Of a stretch of 57,347 nucleotides of DNA, positions 16,383 to 25,108 are shown piece by piece. Both the position numbers and the translations under genes were made by a program. The notes below the pieces were generated by a model. It did not search any database, was not told the origin of the DNA, and worked only from the letters and a program-made list of their open reading frames with translations. The stretch lies in contig CAYNSO010000013.1 of assembly GCA_964399735.1 (NCBI GenBank), forward strand, positions 1-57,347, read 5' to 3'. The stretch is from Fontivivens sp964399735. GTDB taxonomy: Bacteria > Zhuqueibacterota > Zhuqueibacteria > Residuimicrobiales > Krinioviventaceae. The first letter of the stretch is position 1; every line of letters starts with the position of its first letter.

Positions 16383-17870
16383 ATGAAATTTACATCATTG
16401 GAACAATTTACAGCCAGGTACAACACCGCCCGCTTGCAGCCGGTAAGCGTACAAATTCTCGGTGACCTGGATACACCGGTGACCACTTTTTTAAAAGCTG
16501 CCAAACTGCCATACCGGTTTTTGCTGGAAAGCGCTGAAGGAGGCGCGCAACGCGGCCGTTTTTCCATTATCGGCGACGACCCTTTAGCTATTTTCACATG
16601 CAAAGACGGTATCTCACGGCTGGAAAACAAACTGACCGGGGAAATTATAACCTATACCAATAACCCTTTTACCATTCTTCAGGAATTGCTACAAAAATAT
16701 TCCATTCCTGGTTATAATGATTTGCCCTTTGGCTGTGGCGGTATGTACGGTTACCTGGGTTATGATTCAGTCCGCTATATAGAAGAACTTGCCGAACTGG
16801 CCGCCGATGATACCAATTTACCGGATATTTTTCTGTTCATTCCGCAAAACATTATTGTATTCGACAACTTGTACAACAAGATCACCATTACCCGCTTTAT
16901 ATCCCCTGACGGAGAAATTGAACAGGAATATCACAATGCACGGGAAAAAATTCAGCAAACCATAACCTTGCTGCAAAACCCGCACGTTCCCGGTAACGGC
17001 CGCTGTGCAGGTAAAACCAATGGCGCCCTGGCAAGCAACCTGGATAAAGCCGGTTTTGAACAAATTGTAAGCAAAACAAAAGAGTATATTAAAAAAGGTG
17101 ATATTTTTCAGGGTGTAATATCACAGCGTTTCAACATCAATATAAATGTTCCGGTTTTTGATATATACAGGGCATTGCGGGTCATTAATCCATCGCCATA
17201 TATGTTTTTCCTGCAAATGGAAAACCTGGCAGTACTTGGTTCTTCCCCGGAAACCCTTGTCAAAGTTGAAAATAACAAAGTATATGTTAAACCCATCGCC
17301 GGAACCCGCAAAAGAGGGGCAGACGAACAGGAAGACAGCGCCCTGGTTAAGGAACTTTTAGCCGACCCCAAAGAACGGGCCGAACATACCATGCTGGTTG
17401 ACCTGGGCCGCAATGATATTGGCAAAATTGCCGAATATGGCAGTGTTCAAGTAGAGGATTTGATGACCATTGAAAAATATTCGCATGTCATTCATATTGT
17501 TTCTACAGTCAGCGGTACATTGAAAAAAGGTATGGACGCCATAGATGTTTACAAAGCTTGTTTCCCCGCGGGAACAGTTTCGGGTGCGCCCAAAGTCCGC
17601 GCAATGGAAATAATTGAAGAACTGGAACCCACCCGGCGCAGTATTTATGCCGGCGCTGCCGGTTATTTCAGCTTTGATGGCAACATGGATGTGTGTATTG
17701 CCATCAGAACGATATATGTCAAAGATAATATTGCCTGGTTCCAGGCAGGAGCCGGTATTGTTGCCGATTCCATTCCAGAAAAAGAATATGAAGAAACCTG
17801 TAACAAAGCCAAAGGCCTGGAACAGGCCATAAAATTCGCCGAGGGAGGTTTGTATGATACTGGTCATTGA
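16383..17870 (+). CDS. trpE: anthranilate synthase component I
   Basis: Converts chorismate and ammonia to anthranilate. The N-terminal region has LLESAE and RGRFSIIG (about residues 40-58), where the LLES motif is the known Trp feedback-inhibition site. The chorismate-binding domain has GTRKRGADEQED (about 303-314), LVDLGRNDIGK and FPAGTVSGAPKVRA (about 397-410). The start is the ATG at 16383, with GGAG (16371-16374) eight bases upstream; an in-frame GTG at 16374 overlaps that ribosome site and is unlikely. The stop overlaps trpG by 17 bp, indicating translational coupling of the two subunits. Confidence 0.98.
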   Translation: MKFTSLEQFTARYNTARLQPVSVQILGDLDTPVTTFLKAAKLPYRFLLESAEGGAQRGRFSIIGDDPLAIFTCKDGISRLENKLTGEIITYTNNPFTILQELLQKYSIPGYNDLPFGCGGMYGYLGYDSVRYIEELAELAADDTNLPDIFLFIPQNIIVFDNLYNKITITRFISPDGEIEQEYHNAREKIQQTITLLQNPHVPGNGRCAGKTNGALASNLDKAGFEQIVSKTKEYIKKGDIFQGVISQRFNININVPVFDIYRALRVINPSPYMFFLQMENLAVLGSSPETLVKVENNKVYVKPIAGTRKRGADEQEDSALVKELLADPKERAEHTMLVDLGRNDIGKIAEYGSVQVEDLMTIEKYSHVIHIVSTVSGTLKKGMDAIDVYKACFPAGTVSGAPKVRAMEIIEELEPTRRSIYAGAAGYFSFDGNMDVCIAIRTIYVKDNIAWFQAGAGIVADSIPEKEYEETCNKAKGLEQAIKFAEGGLYDTGH

Positions 17871-18417
17871 TAATTACGATTCCTTTACTTATAACCTGGT
17901 GCAATACCTGGGAATAACGGGAAAGGAACTGATGGTAAAAAGGAACAATAAAATAACGCTGCAGGAAATAGAGCAGATTCAGCCGGAAAAGATAGTCATC
18001 TCTCCCGGTCCGGGTCATCCGCGCGAGGCTGGAATAACCCCGGATATCATCCGCAAGTTCTATAAAAGATTCCCGATCCTTGGCGTTTGCCTGGGGCATC
18101 AGGCTATAGCCCATGCCTTTAACGGCAAAATTATCAGCGCCCGTGAACTGGTGCACGGTAAAAACAGCCTCATCCACCATGACAACCGCAAACTGTTTGC
18201 CAACGTGCAAAATCCGCTTGATGCCGGGCGGTACCATTCCCTGGTTGTAGAGAAAGAATCCCTGCCGGATTGTCTGGAAATTACTGCGCAAACCGGCGAT
18301 GAACAGATTATGGGTATCCGTCATAAAAAATACCCTGTGGAAGGCGTTCAGTTTCACCCGGAATCAATATTAACCCGTGAAGGTATGAAAATAATTGAAA
18401 ACTTTATAAACCTGTAG
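17854..18417 (+). CDS. trpG: anthranilate synthase component II (glutamine amidotransferase)
   Basis: Supplies ammonia from glutamine to TrpE. Class I amidotransferase of 187 residues: NYDSFTYNLV at the N-terminus, oxyanion strand SPGPGHP, nucleophile Cys in GVCLGHQAI (about residue 79) and the His-Glu dyad in GVQFHPESIL near the C-terminus. GGGAGG precedes the ATG, which lies inside the end of trpE. Not fused to TrpD. PabA activity for folate is also possible, since no separate pabA is seen here. Confidence 0.97.
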   Translation: MILVIDNYDSFTYNLVQYLGITGKELMVKRNNKITLQEIEQIQPEKIVISPGPGHPREAGITPDIIRKFYKRFPILGVCLGHQAIAHAFNGKIISARELVHGKNSLIHHDNRKLFANVQNPLDAGRYHSLVVEKESLPDCLEITAQTGDEQIMGIRHKKYPVEGVQFHPESILTREGMKIIENFINL

Positions 18418-18426
18418 AGGCAAGCC

Positions 18427-19443
18427 ATGAAAGAATTATTGGAAAAACTAAGCTCAAAAATTAACCTTGATGAACCGGAGGCTTACAACGCCATGCTGTC
18501 TATAATGAACGGGGATTATACCCCGGCGCAGATAGCCGGCTTTTTGATGGGAATGCGGATGAAAGGCGAAACCGTAACGGAAATATCCGGCTTTGTTCGC
18601 GCCATGCGGGATAAATCCTGCAAGGTTGCCGGCCCTGAAGGGATGCTGGATACTTGCGGCACCGGCGGCGATGGCGCTTCCACCTTTAACGTTTCCACCG
18701 CCGCAGCCATTGTCGCTGCCGCCGCAGGGGTGCCGGTTGCCAAACACGGTAACAAATCCGTTTCCAGTAAATGCGGCAGCGCCGATGTGTTTCAGCAACT
18801 GGGCGTTAAAATCGATATGGAAGCAAACCAGGCACAAAACTGCCTGCGCGAGGTCGGCCTGGCGTTTTTATTCGCACCGGTATATCACCCCTCCATGAAA
18901 CATGCGGTGGGGCCCCGCCGGGAAATGGGCATTCGTACTGTGTTCAATCTTCTTGGCCCCATGTCAAATCCCGCCGGGGTAAAAAAACAGGTTATTGGTG
19001 TGTTTAACCTGCAAGCTGCGGAAAAAATGATCCAGGTTCTGCAAAAAACCGGCAGCGATCATGTTCTGGTCATTCACAGCGAAGACGGACTGGATGAGAT
19101 TTCCATCAGTGCAGATACCCATGTTTTTGAACTCGTTAATGGTGAAATTCAGCGGCAAAAAATCCGCCCCGAAGATATGGGTATAAAACGGCAAAACCTG
19201 TCTTCTATCAACGGCGGTGATGCGGTAACCAATGCCGATATTATCACAAAAATGTTATGTGGCGTTAAAGGCCCGCAATTGGATATTACAGCATTCAATG
19301 CCGGGGCGGCAATTTATACCTCCGGCAAGTCGGCTACCATTCATGAAGGCGTTAAAATTGCCTATGACACCATTCTCTCCGGCAAGGCCAAACGTAAACT
19401 CGCTGATTTAATTAACTATAGTTCGTCAGTGCCGGCCAACTGA
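18427..19443 (+). CDS. trpD: anthranilate phosphoribosyltransferase
   Basis: Transfers phosphoribose from PRPP to anthranilate. The PRPP/anthranilate site is clear: DTCGTGGDGASTFNVSTAAA (about residues 77-96), KHGNKSVSSKCGSADV (about 114-129), and FLFAPVYHPSMKHAVGPRRE (about 148-167). At 338 residues it is full length. It starts nine bases after trpG with GAGG before the ATG. Confidence 0.98.
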   Translation: MKELLEKLSSKINLDEPEAYNAMLSIMNGDYTPAQIAGFLMGMRMKGETVTEISGFVRAMRDKSCKVAGPEGMLDTCGTGGDGASTFNVSTAAAIVAAAAGVPVAKHGNKSVSSKCGSADVFQQLGVKIDMEANQAQNCLREVGLAFLFAPVYHPSMKHAVGPRREMGIRTVFNLLGPMSNPAGVKKQVIGVFNLQAAEKMIQVLQKTGSDHVLVIHSEDGLDEISISADTHVFELVNGEIQRQKIRPEDMGIKRQNLSSINGGDAVTNADIITKMLCGVKGPQLDITAFNAGAAIYTSGKSATIHEGVKIAYDTILSGKAKRKLADLINYSSSVPAN

Positions 19444-19458
19444 ACAAAGGACAATAAC

Positions 19459-20244
19459 TTGAATATTTTAAAAGAAATAATCACAGACACAAGAGAAGCG
19501 CTAAAGAAACGCAAAAGCGAGCTTTCTGCAACATCAATGCGGAACAAGGCGGAAACGGTGTGCAAAACCAGGCAGCCGCACCGTTTTTACAAGGCGCTGC
19601 AAACAGATAATATTGCTATAATTGCCGAAGTAAAAAAAGCCTCGCCGAGCAAAGGTGTCATCTGCCGGGATTTCGATCACCTGCAAATTGCTTACGATTA
19701 TACCCGTGGCGGAGCAGCGGCTATTTCCGTGTTGACCGAAGAAAAATATTTTTCCGGAAAATTATCTTACCTGGCCGATATTGCCAAAACTGCATCGCCG
19801 CCATTACTGCGCAAGGATTTCATAATTGACAGTTACCAGGTGTACGAGGCGGCAGCCTGTTCCGCCAGCGCCATTCTGCTGATTGCCGCCGCCCTGGAAA
19901 CTGCGCAGCTCCGGGAATTGCTCAGCCTGGTGCATGAATTAAAGCTGGATGCCCTGGTTGAGGTTCATAACGCTGCTGAACTGGAAAAAGCGCTGCTGGT
20001 GGAAGCGGCTATCATTGGCGTCAACAACCGCAACCTGGAAACCTTTCATACAACTCTAAAGACCAGCCTGGAATTGGCCAAAACGATACCGGCAGATAAA
20101 ATCAAAGTCAGCGAAAGCGGTATTCACAACCGCGCCGATGTGCTCACCCTGGCAAAATCAGGGTACAATGCTGTGCTGGTTGGTGAAATGTTGATGCAGC
20201 AGGCAGATCGCACCGCCGGCCTGCGAGAATTGCGGGGAGTATAA
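19459..20244 (+). CDS. trpC: indole-3-glycerol phosphate synthase
   Basis: Fourth step of the pathway, ring closure to indole-3-glycerol phosphate. TIM-barrel motifs: IIAEVKKASPSKGVI (about residues 54-68, with catalytic Lys), LLRKDFIID (about 115-123), LVEVHNAAELEKAL, IIGVNNRNLETF and VSESGI. A single-domain enzyme, not fused to TrpF. The start is TTG (19459-19461) with AAAGGA seven bases upstream; no ATG near the conserved N-terminus offers a better choice. At 261 residues it is normal. Confidence 0.98.
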   Translation: MNILKEIITDTREALKKRKSELSATSMRNKAETVCKTRQPHRFYKALQTDNIAIIAEVKKASPSKGVICRDFDHLQIAYDYTRGGAAAISVLTEEKYFSGKLSYLADIAKTASPPLLRKDFIIDSYQVYEAAACSASAILLIAAALETAQLRELLSLVHELKLDALVEVHNAAELEKALLVEAAIIGVNNRNLETFHTTLKTSLELAKTIPADKIKVSESGIHNRADVLTLAKSGYNAVLVGEMLMQQADRTAGLRELRGV

Positions 20245-20247
20245 ACG

Positions 20248-20847
20248 ATGTGGATAAAAATATGCGGCATCACCCGGCTGGAAGATGCAATTTATGCAGA
20301 AACTCTGGGCGCAGACGCCATAGGTTTTGTGTTCGCAGCCAGCCCCCGGCAAATGACCCCGGCCCGGGTGGCAGAGATAAGTAAACACATGCGGATACTT
20401 AAAATCGGGGTGTTTGTTGATGAAGAAATGGCGGTTGTACAGTCCATCCGCCGGGAGTGCAGCCTCGATATAGTCCAATTGCATGGCCAGGAATCACCAG
20501 AATATTGTAAAAAACTTGGCGGCGCTATTATTAAAGCCTTTAGAATGGCAAACGCTGATGAATGGCAAACAACCGGCGAGTATCAACATTGCACCTGGAA
20601 AATACTTGTCGATGCCTTTGTTCCCGGCAAAACAGGCGGCACCGGACGGCAAATTGACGCTGCGGTACTGCAAAATGCAGATTTATCGAATGTAATTCTG
20701 GCCGGAGGGATTGCCCCGGAAAATGTAACAAACTATATAACCCGGTACGCTCCGTTTGGACTGGATACCAGTTCCGGCGTTGAAGAAGCGCCGGGCATTA
20801 AAGATAAATGGAAAATGGCAAATCTGATTAGAACGATCAAGAGGTGA
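20248..20847 (+). CDS. trpF: phosphoribosylanthranilate isomerase
   Basis: Amadori rearrangement of phosphoribosylanthranilate. A 199-residue TIM barrel starting with the family signature KICGITRLEDA (catalytic Cys) and including ADAIGFVFA, GVFVDE, VQLHGQE (catalytic Asp is later, in LVDAF) and LAGGIAPENV, with GLDTSSGVE near the C-terminus. GGGAGT precedes the ATG three bases after trpC ends. The stop codon overlaps the ribosome site of trpB. Confidence 0.97.
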   Translation: MWIKICGITRLEDAIYAETLGADAIGFVFAASPRQMTPARVAEISKHMRILKIGVFVDEEMAVVQSIRRECSLDIVQLHGQESPEYCKKLGGAIIKAFRMANADEWQTTGEYQHCTWKILVDAFVPGKTGGTGRQIDAAVLQNADLSNVILAGGIAPENVTNYITRYAPFGLDTSSGVEEAPGIKDKWKMANLIRTIKR

Positions 20848-20849
20848 AC

Positions 20850-22043
20850 ATGCGACAACGCGGATATTTTGGTAACTATGGCGGGCAATACGTGCCGGAA
20901 CTGGTTATGCCGGCGCTAATGGAACTGGAAGAGGTGTATAACGATCTAAAAAACGACGTTTCTTTTAAACAGGAACTGGATTACTTGTTCAAACATTACG
21001 CCGGCCGACCCACCCCGCTCTTTTTTGCAGAAAACCTGACCCGCCATGCCGGCGGCGCCGGAATTTACCTGAAAAGAGAAGACCTGAACCATACCGGTTC
21101 ACACAAACTCAATAATTGTCTTGGCCAGGCTCTAATAGCCAAAAAAATGGGCAAAAAAAGGGTCATTGCCGAAACCGGCGCCGGGCAGCATGGTGTTGCA
21201 ACTGCTACAGTTTGCGCCCTGCTGGGACTCGAATGCCATGTCTTCATGGGCAAAGAAGATATGATCCGTCAAGAGCTGAATGTCTTTCGGATGAAGCTGC
21301 TGGGCGCAGAGGTGATTCCGGTATTTAGTGGTTCGCAAACCCTGAAAGACGCTATCAATGAAGCAATCCGCGAATGGGTGGCATCAGTCAGGAACACTTT
21401 TTATATATTCGGCTCGGTAGTCGGGCCGCATCCCTACCCCACCATGGTCAGAGATTTTCAATCAATCATCGGCCGGGAAGCCCTGCAGCAGTTACCGGAA
21501 TTTGGGCTGGCGGTTCCCGATTACATAGTCGCCTGCGTTGGCGGCGGCAGTAATTCAATGGGGATTTTTCACCCCTTTTATTCCACAAAGGCTAAACTGA
21601 TCGGCGTGGAGGCTGGCGGTCGCGGCCCGGCGGTTGGCGATAATTCCTGTTCCCTGGGCAGGGGACAAGAGGGCGTTTTTCACGGTAAAAAAAGTTACTT
21701 TTTACAGGACGAATACGGCCAAATTGCGCCCACTCATTCAGTGGCGGCGGGCCTGGATTATCCCGGCGTTGGCCCGGAACACGCCTGGTATAAAGAAACC
21801 GGCCGCGCCGAGTATGTTACAATTACAGATGATGAGGCCGTGCAGGCTTATAAAACCCTGGCTCTCCTGGAAGGCATCATCCCGGCGCTGGAAAGCTCTC
21901 ATGCGCTGGCACATACCATGAAACTGGCGCCACAACTGGATAAAAAGCAAAACATTCTCGTCTGTCTTTCCGGGCGCGGCGATAAAGACATTGTGAGTTC
22001 AAACATTATCAGGAATGAGGAACAAAATGAACCGATTGGATAA
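20850..22043 (+). CDS. trpB: tryptophan synthase beta subunit
   Basis: PLP enzyme joining indole and serine. YGGQYVPE at the N-terminus, the PLP lysine in REDLNHTGSHKLNN (about residues 77-90), AETGAGQHGVA, the phosphate-binding CVGGGSNSMGIF (about 227-238) and the ALESSHA/SGRGDKD C-terminal motifs mark the TrpB1 type. I start at ATG 20850 with AAGAGG about five bases before it; an in-frame GTG at 20844 sits on that ribosome site. The end overlaps trpA by 17 bp. Confidence 0.98.
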   Translation: MRQRGYFGNYGGQYVPELVMPALMELEEVYNDLKNDVSFKQELDYLFKHYAGRPTPLFFAENLTRHAGGAGIYLKREDLNHTGSHKLNNCLGQALIAKKMGKKRVIAETGAGQHGVATATVCALLGLECHVFMGKEDMIRQELNVFRMKLLGAEVIPVFSGSQTLKDAINEAIREWVASVRNTFYIFGSVVGPHPYPTMVRDFQSIIGREALQQLPEFGLAVPDYIVACVGGGSNSMGIFHPFYSTKAKLIGVEAGGRGPAVGDNSCSLGRGQEGVFHGKKSYFLQDEYGQIAPTHSVAAGLDYPGVGPEHAWYKETGRAEYVTITDDEAVQAYKTLALLEGIIPALESSHALAHTMKLAPQLDKKQNILVCLSGRGDKDIVSSNIIRNEEQNEPIG

Positions 22044-22806
22044 ACATTTTTCAGAACTGAAGAAAAACCATAAAAAGGCATTAATTCTTTATATAACAGC
22101 GGGCGACCCGAATATGGCCGCCACTCTGAACATTATGCAGGCGCTGGCGGAAAACGGCGTGGATTGCATTGAACTGGGAATTCCCTTTTCCGACCCCATG
22201 GCCGACGGGCCGGTAATACAGCGCGCTTCTGCGCGGGCGCTGATCAACAAGGTCAATCTGCAGGACATCCTGGCACTGGTTAAATCATTCAGGCAATCGC
22301 ACAATACCCCGGTTGTATTGATGGGTTATTTCAATACCATACTCCATTATGGTCTGGCGGCGTTTATTCAGGAATACCAGGCAGCCGGCGGCGACGGGTT
22401 GATTGTCGCCGATTTGCCCTTTGAAGAGGGTGAAGAATTTGAGCAGCTTTGCCGGGAAAACAATATAAATCTCATCTACCTGCTGTCACCGGAACCGGGA
22501 ACGGAGCGCACCAGAAATATTCTCGCAGCTACCAGTGGTTTTATTTACTGCATCTCGCATTACGGCATCACCGGCCAGCATGTTGATAATAATCAACTGG
22601 CTGAAATAGTCCAATCGCTCAAAGGGATGACCTCATTGCCAATAGCCGTCGGGTTTGGCATATCATCGCTTGAACAAGCGCAACAGGCCGCTCAAATAGC
22701 TGACGGAGTTATTATCGGCAGCTGGCTGATAAAGGAAATGGAACAGGCCGACGATAAACCATTGCTTGCCGGAAAATTCTGCAAACAATTAAAACAGACA
22801 ATATAA
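22027..22806 (+). CDS. trpA: tryptophan synthase alpha subunit
   Basis: Cleaves indole-3-glycerol phosphate and passes indole to TrpB. Motifs: YITAGDPNM near residue 23, the catalytic ELGIPFSDPMADGPVIQRA (about 45-63), second catalytic Asp in VADLPFEE, CISHYGITG and VGFGISS. Start taken at ATG 22027 with GAGG (22017-22020) six bases upstream; another in-frame ATG at 22015 overlaps that site. Last gene of the operon; 259 residues, normal. Confidence 0.97.
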   Translation: MNRLDKHFSELKKNHKKALILYITAGDPNMAATLNIMQALAENGVDCIELGIPFSDPMADGPVIQRASARALINKVNLQDILALVKSFRQSHNTPVVLMGYFNTILHYGLAAFIQEYQAAGGDGLIVADLPFEEGEEFEQLCRENNINLIYLLSPEPGTERTRNILAATSGFIYCISHYGITGQHVDNNQLAEIVQSLKGMTSLPIAVGFGISSLEQAQQAAQIADGVIIGSWLIKEMEQADDKPLLAGKFCKQLKQTI

Positions 22807-22897
22807 TTATTTTACTGCACAATTTATCTATTGTATTACAAATAGTCAAAACCCAAGCAACCGATTTCGGTTCAAAATTCAAAACTTTTTTTCCCGG

Positions 22898-22950
22898 AGC
22901 AGCGAGAAATCTTGCCGATAATTATTACCAACGCCAGAAACCTCGCTGCT
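22898..22950 (+). terminator. possible trp operon terminator
   Basis: AGCAGCGAG (22898-22906) and CTCGCTGCT (22942-22950) form a perfect 9-bp stem with a long 35-nt loop, about 90 bp after trpA. Only a broken T-rich stretch follows (GCTTTCTCCGTCTTT), so it is a weak candidate; it is the only GC-rich inverted repeat in this stretch. Confidence 0.35.
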
Positions 22951-23732
22951 GCTTTCTCCGTCTTTATATAACCTGAATTACTTGTATGGAAAAAACTTTT
23001 TTAAATAATTTCAGACTGGATATCCAACAAGCACAATGAGCGCTGTTTCACCACAAATAGAATGAATCCAGACAGGTAATCGCTTGATTCATTTTACCCC
23101 CCATTTTTGTTTTTAAGCTTTCTTTTTATAACACATATTACATTTTTGTATCAAACTTTTGTAACATAGCGGTTCTAAAAAATCATCTTCGACCAGGTGT
23201 GGCACAGCCGGGTAATTTTCTATTGGAAAATTATTGAAAAAAATGGTTATATTGTCTTGTTTTTAAAAAGATTATAAAAGGCATGCCGTATCTTAAACAA
23301 TGCATTACCGGGCAAACTGAAATATTAAAACTCTATATGCCGTCTAAAAAAAACTGGATTATAAAAAAATTCTTGAAAAATATAGAAAAATTTATTATAT
23401 TTGCAATGATGATGCGGGTGGCCGGGGTTTCTCCAGGCATAAAAATTGCTTAATAAAAAGGATATATAATTTTAAAAAACGACCCTGAACCAAACAATTT
23501 GCAGTTTTACAAAATTTAAATTGAATAAAAACAACAATATAATAGCTGGATGGTTTTAACAACAGAACATAATAATTTATTATATGATCAAAATTTAAAA
23601 AAATCCTGCACTAAAAAAGAAAATAACGTTGTTTTGTGAGATGAAATGAACAATATCAGGTAAAAAAGACCAGAAAAAAATCAATATAAAAGATGCTAAA
23701 AACGAACAACCCTTGGCAGCACGGAGAAAAAA
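22951..23732. other. AT-rich intergenic region before the KTSC gene
   Basis: A 780-bp stretch with no recognised gene. It holds an AT-rich hairpin, TAATTTTC (23213-23220) with GAAAATTA (23226-23233), and one 56-codon plus-strand frame at 23283-23453 (starts MPYLKQCITGQTEI, ends AGVSPGIKIA), Lys-rich with a hydrophobic stretch near the C-terminus. AAAAGG lies too close to its ATG for a good ribosome site and no family is recognised, so I do not call it a gene. Confidence 0.35.
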
Positions 23733-23966
23733 ATGGATAATTTTATTCTGGACAAAATTAAAACAAAAACCAATAAAATCTCTTTAATTACTTATGACCC
23801 GGACAGTTTTACCCTGCAAATTGATTTTACCAATAATGAAAAACGGCAGTTCTTTGGGGTGCCCGCCTATATTTATGAAGATTTTAAACAGTCCCCACAC
23901 AAAGATCAATATTATACCCGTTACATAGCCCATGCAGGTTTTTCATACGAACTGGTGGATTATTAA
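23733..23966 (+). CDS. KTSC-domain protein
   Basis: A 77-residue protein matching the pattern of the small KTSC domain (Pfam PF13619-like): ITYDPDSFTLQIDFTNNEKRQFFGVPAYIYEDFKQSP split over the core, then a C-terminal YYTRYIAHAGFSYELV. KTSC domains occur alone or fused to lysyl-tRNA synthetase and their function is not established. GGAG precedes the ATG by about seven bases. It is isolated: trp upstream on the same strand after 926 bp, and a convergent minus-strand gene 30 bp downstream. Confidence 0.6.
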   Translation: MDNFILDKIKTKTNKISLITYDPDSFTLQIDFTNNEKRQFFGVPAYIYEDFKQSPHKDQYYTRYIAHAGFSYELVDY

Positions 23967-23996
23967 CAGGTTTTGTAAACTCTAATACCAAAACTT

Positions 23997-24332
23997 TTAG
24001 AAATTTTTTAAAGCATCTTTTTCATCAGTATAGTTTATCAGTACATTGCCAAGTTGAGCAATATTAATAAGGCTCTGCACTCTTTTTTGCGCGCCAAACA
24101 TGGCATACCTGGCATTCAACTCACGCGCCTGCCGCAAGCCCAGCAAAATAGCGCCCAGGCCTGAGCTATCGACATATTTTACCTCTGAAAGATCAATCAG
24201 CAGTTGATCGCTGGTATTCTTGAGCAATACCAGCAGTTGTGCTTTTAAATCCGGCGCTATCCTGGTATCCAATCGTTCTTCACGAATACGTAAAATTTTT
24301 ACCTTGTCTACTTCTTCAATCGTAAAATTCAT
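23997..24332 (-). CDS. STAS-domain anti-sigma-factor antagonist
   Basis: A single STAS domain of 111 residues, SpoIIAA/RsbV type. The loop LSEVKYVDSSGLGAILLGL contains the Ser that is phosphorylated by a cognate kinase/anti-sigma factor in characterised members. The start (ATG 24330-24332, MNFTIEEVDK) has GGAGG nine bases upstream, inside the end of the preceding glycosyltransferase gene whose TGA overlaps this ATG as ATGA. No RsbW-like kinase, PP2C phosphatase or sigma factor is present nearby, so the partner must be encoded elsewhere. Confidence 0.88.
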   Translation of the reverse strand: MNFTIEEVDKVKILRIREERLDTRIAPDLKAQLLVLLKNTSDQLLIDLSEVKYVDSSGLGAILLGLRQARELNARYAMFGAQKRVQSLINIAQLGNVLINYTDEKDALKNF

Positions 24333-25108
24333 TTCTTGAAACCTCCATAACCTGTAACTCGTTGCAGCCGTGTTCGCTCCCACAACTTGGCGTATTTTAT
24401 CAAAACATAACCGGCAGATAGCATACACAACATAAAACCCTGAATTCCGTCAAGGAATCCACCCTTTAATATAAACATTTTTTGGAAAGCATGCAAAGGT
24501 CTAAATAAAATATTTGCAAATCCGCTCTTTTTCCCCTTACTTTCAAGTTCTTCAGCAGCAAAAGAAGTATAGCGGTTGAACTTGTACAAATAATGTTCAA
24601 GCGAATCATCTGTAAAATGAAGCATGTCATGCTGCAACCGGCCACGAGTTCCCTGTAAAACCAGGCCTTCATGCACTTTGTTATTACTAAAGCAGGCGGC
24701 ATTTCTTCGGAACAAGCGCAGCACATACCCGGGATACCAGCCGCAATGTTTGATCCATCTGCCCAGGAAATATGCCCGTCGCCCGCATTCGTAACCATTT
24801 TGCACAGGTTCCTTTTCAATCACCTGTCTTATTTCTGTAGCCAGTTCGGGCGTCACCCGCTCATCGGCATCAATCCATAGCACCCAATCGGAGGTAACAT
24901 GCTGCAGGGCAAAATTTTTATTTTCGGAAAATCCTTCCCATTCCACCACAAACACCTTGTCGGTAAAACGGCGGGCTATTTCTACCGTGCGATCCTGGCT
25001 CTGCGAATCGACTACGATCACTTCGTCTGCCCATTGCACGCTTGCTAAACAAGCGCCTATGTTGCGTTCCTCATTCAGAGTTATCAGTATTACAGAAATT
25101 TTACTCAC
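24329..25108 (-). CDS. family 2 glycosyltransferase (WaaE/KdtX-like)
   Basis: A 259-residue GT-A enzyme: ISVILITLNEERNIGACLASV at the N-terminus, VDSQSQDRT for nucleotide-sugar binding and the DxD-like WIDADERV (about 92-99), followed by RRAYFLGRWIKHCGWYPGY, typical of the WaaE/KdtX LPS-core group. The start is a GTG (25106-25108) with GGAGG six bases upstream, overlapping the stop of the next glycosyltransferase by four bases (GTGA). Likely acts on LPS or another cell-envelope glycan; sugar unknown. Confidence 0.9.
   Translation of the reverse strand: MSKISVILITLNEERNIGACLASVQWADEVIVVDSQSQDRTVEIARRFTDKVFVVEWEGFSENKNFALQHVTSDWVLWIDADERVTPELATEIRQVIEKEPVQNGYECGRRAYFLGRWIKHCGWYPGYVLRLFRRNAACFSNNKVHEGLVLQGTRGRLQHDMLHFTDDSLEHYLYKFNRYTSFAAEELESKGKKSGFANILFRPLHAFQKMFILKGGFLDGIQGFMLCMLSAGYVLIKYAKLWERTRLQRVTGYGGFKK

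Noticed and set aside
17719..18357. 212-codon minus-strand frame
   Set aside because: Antisense to trpE and trpG; composition is that of a shadow frame.
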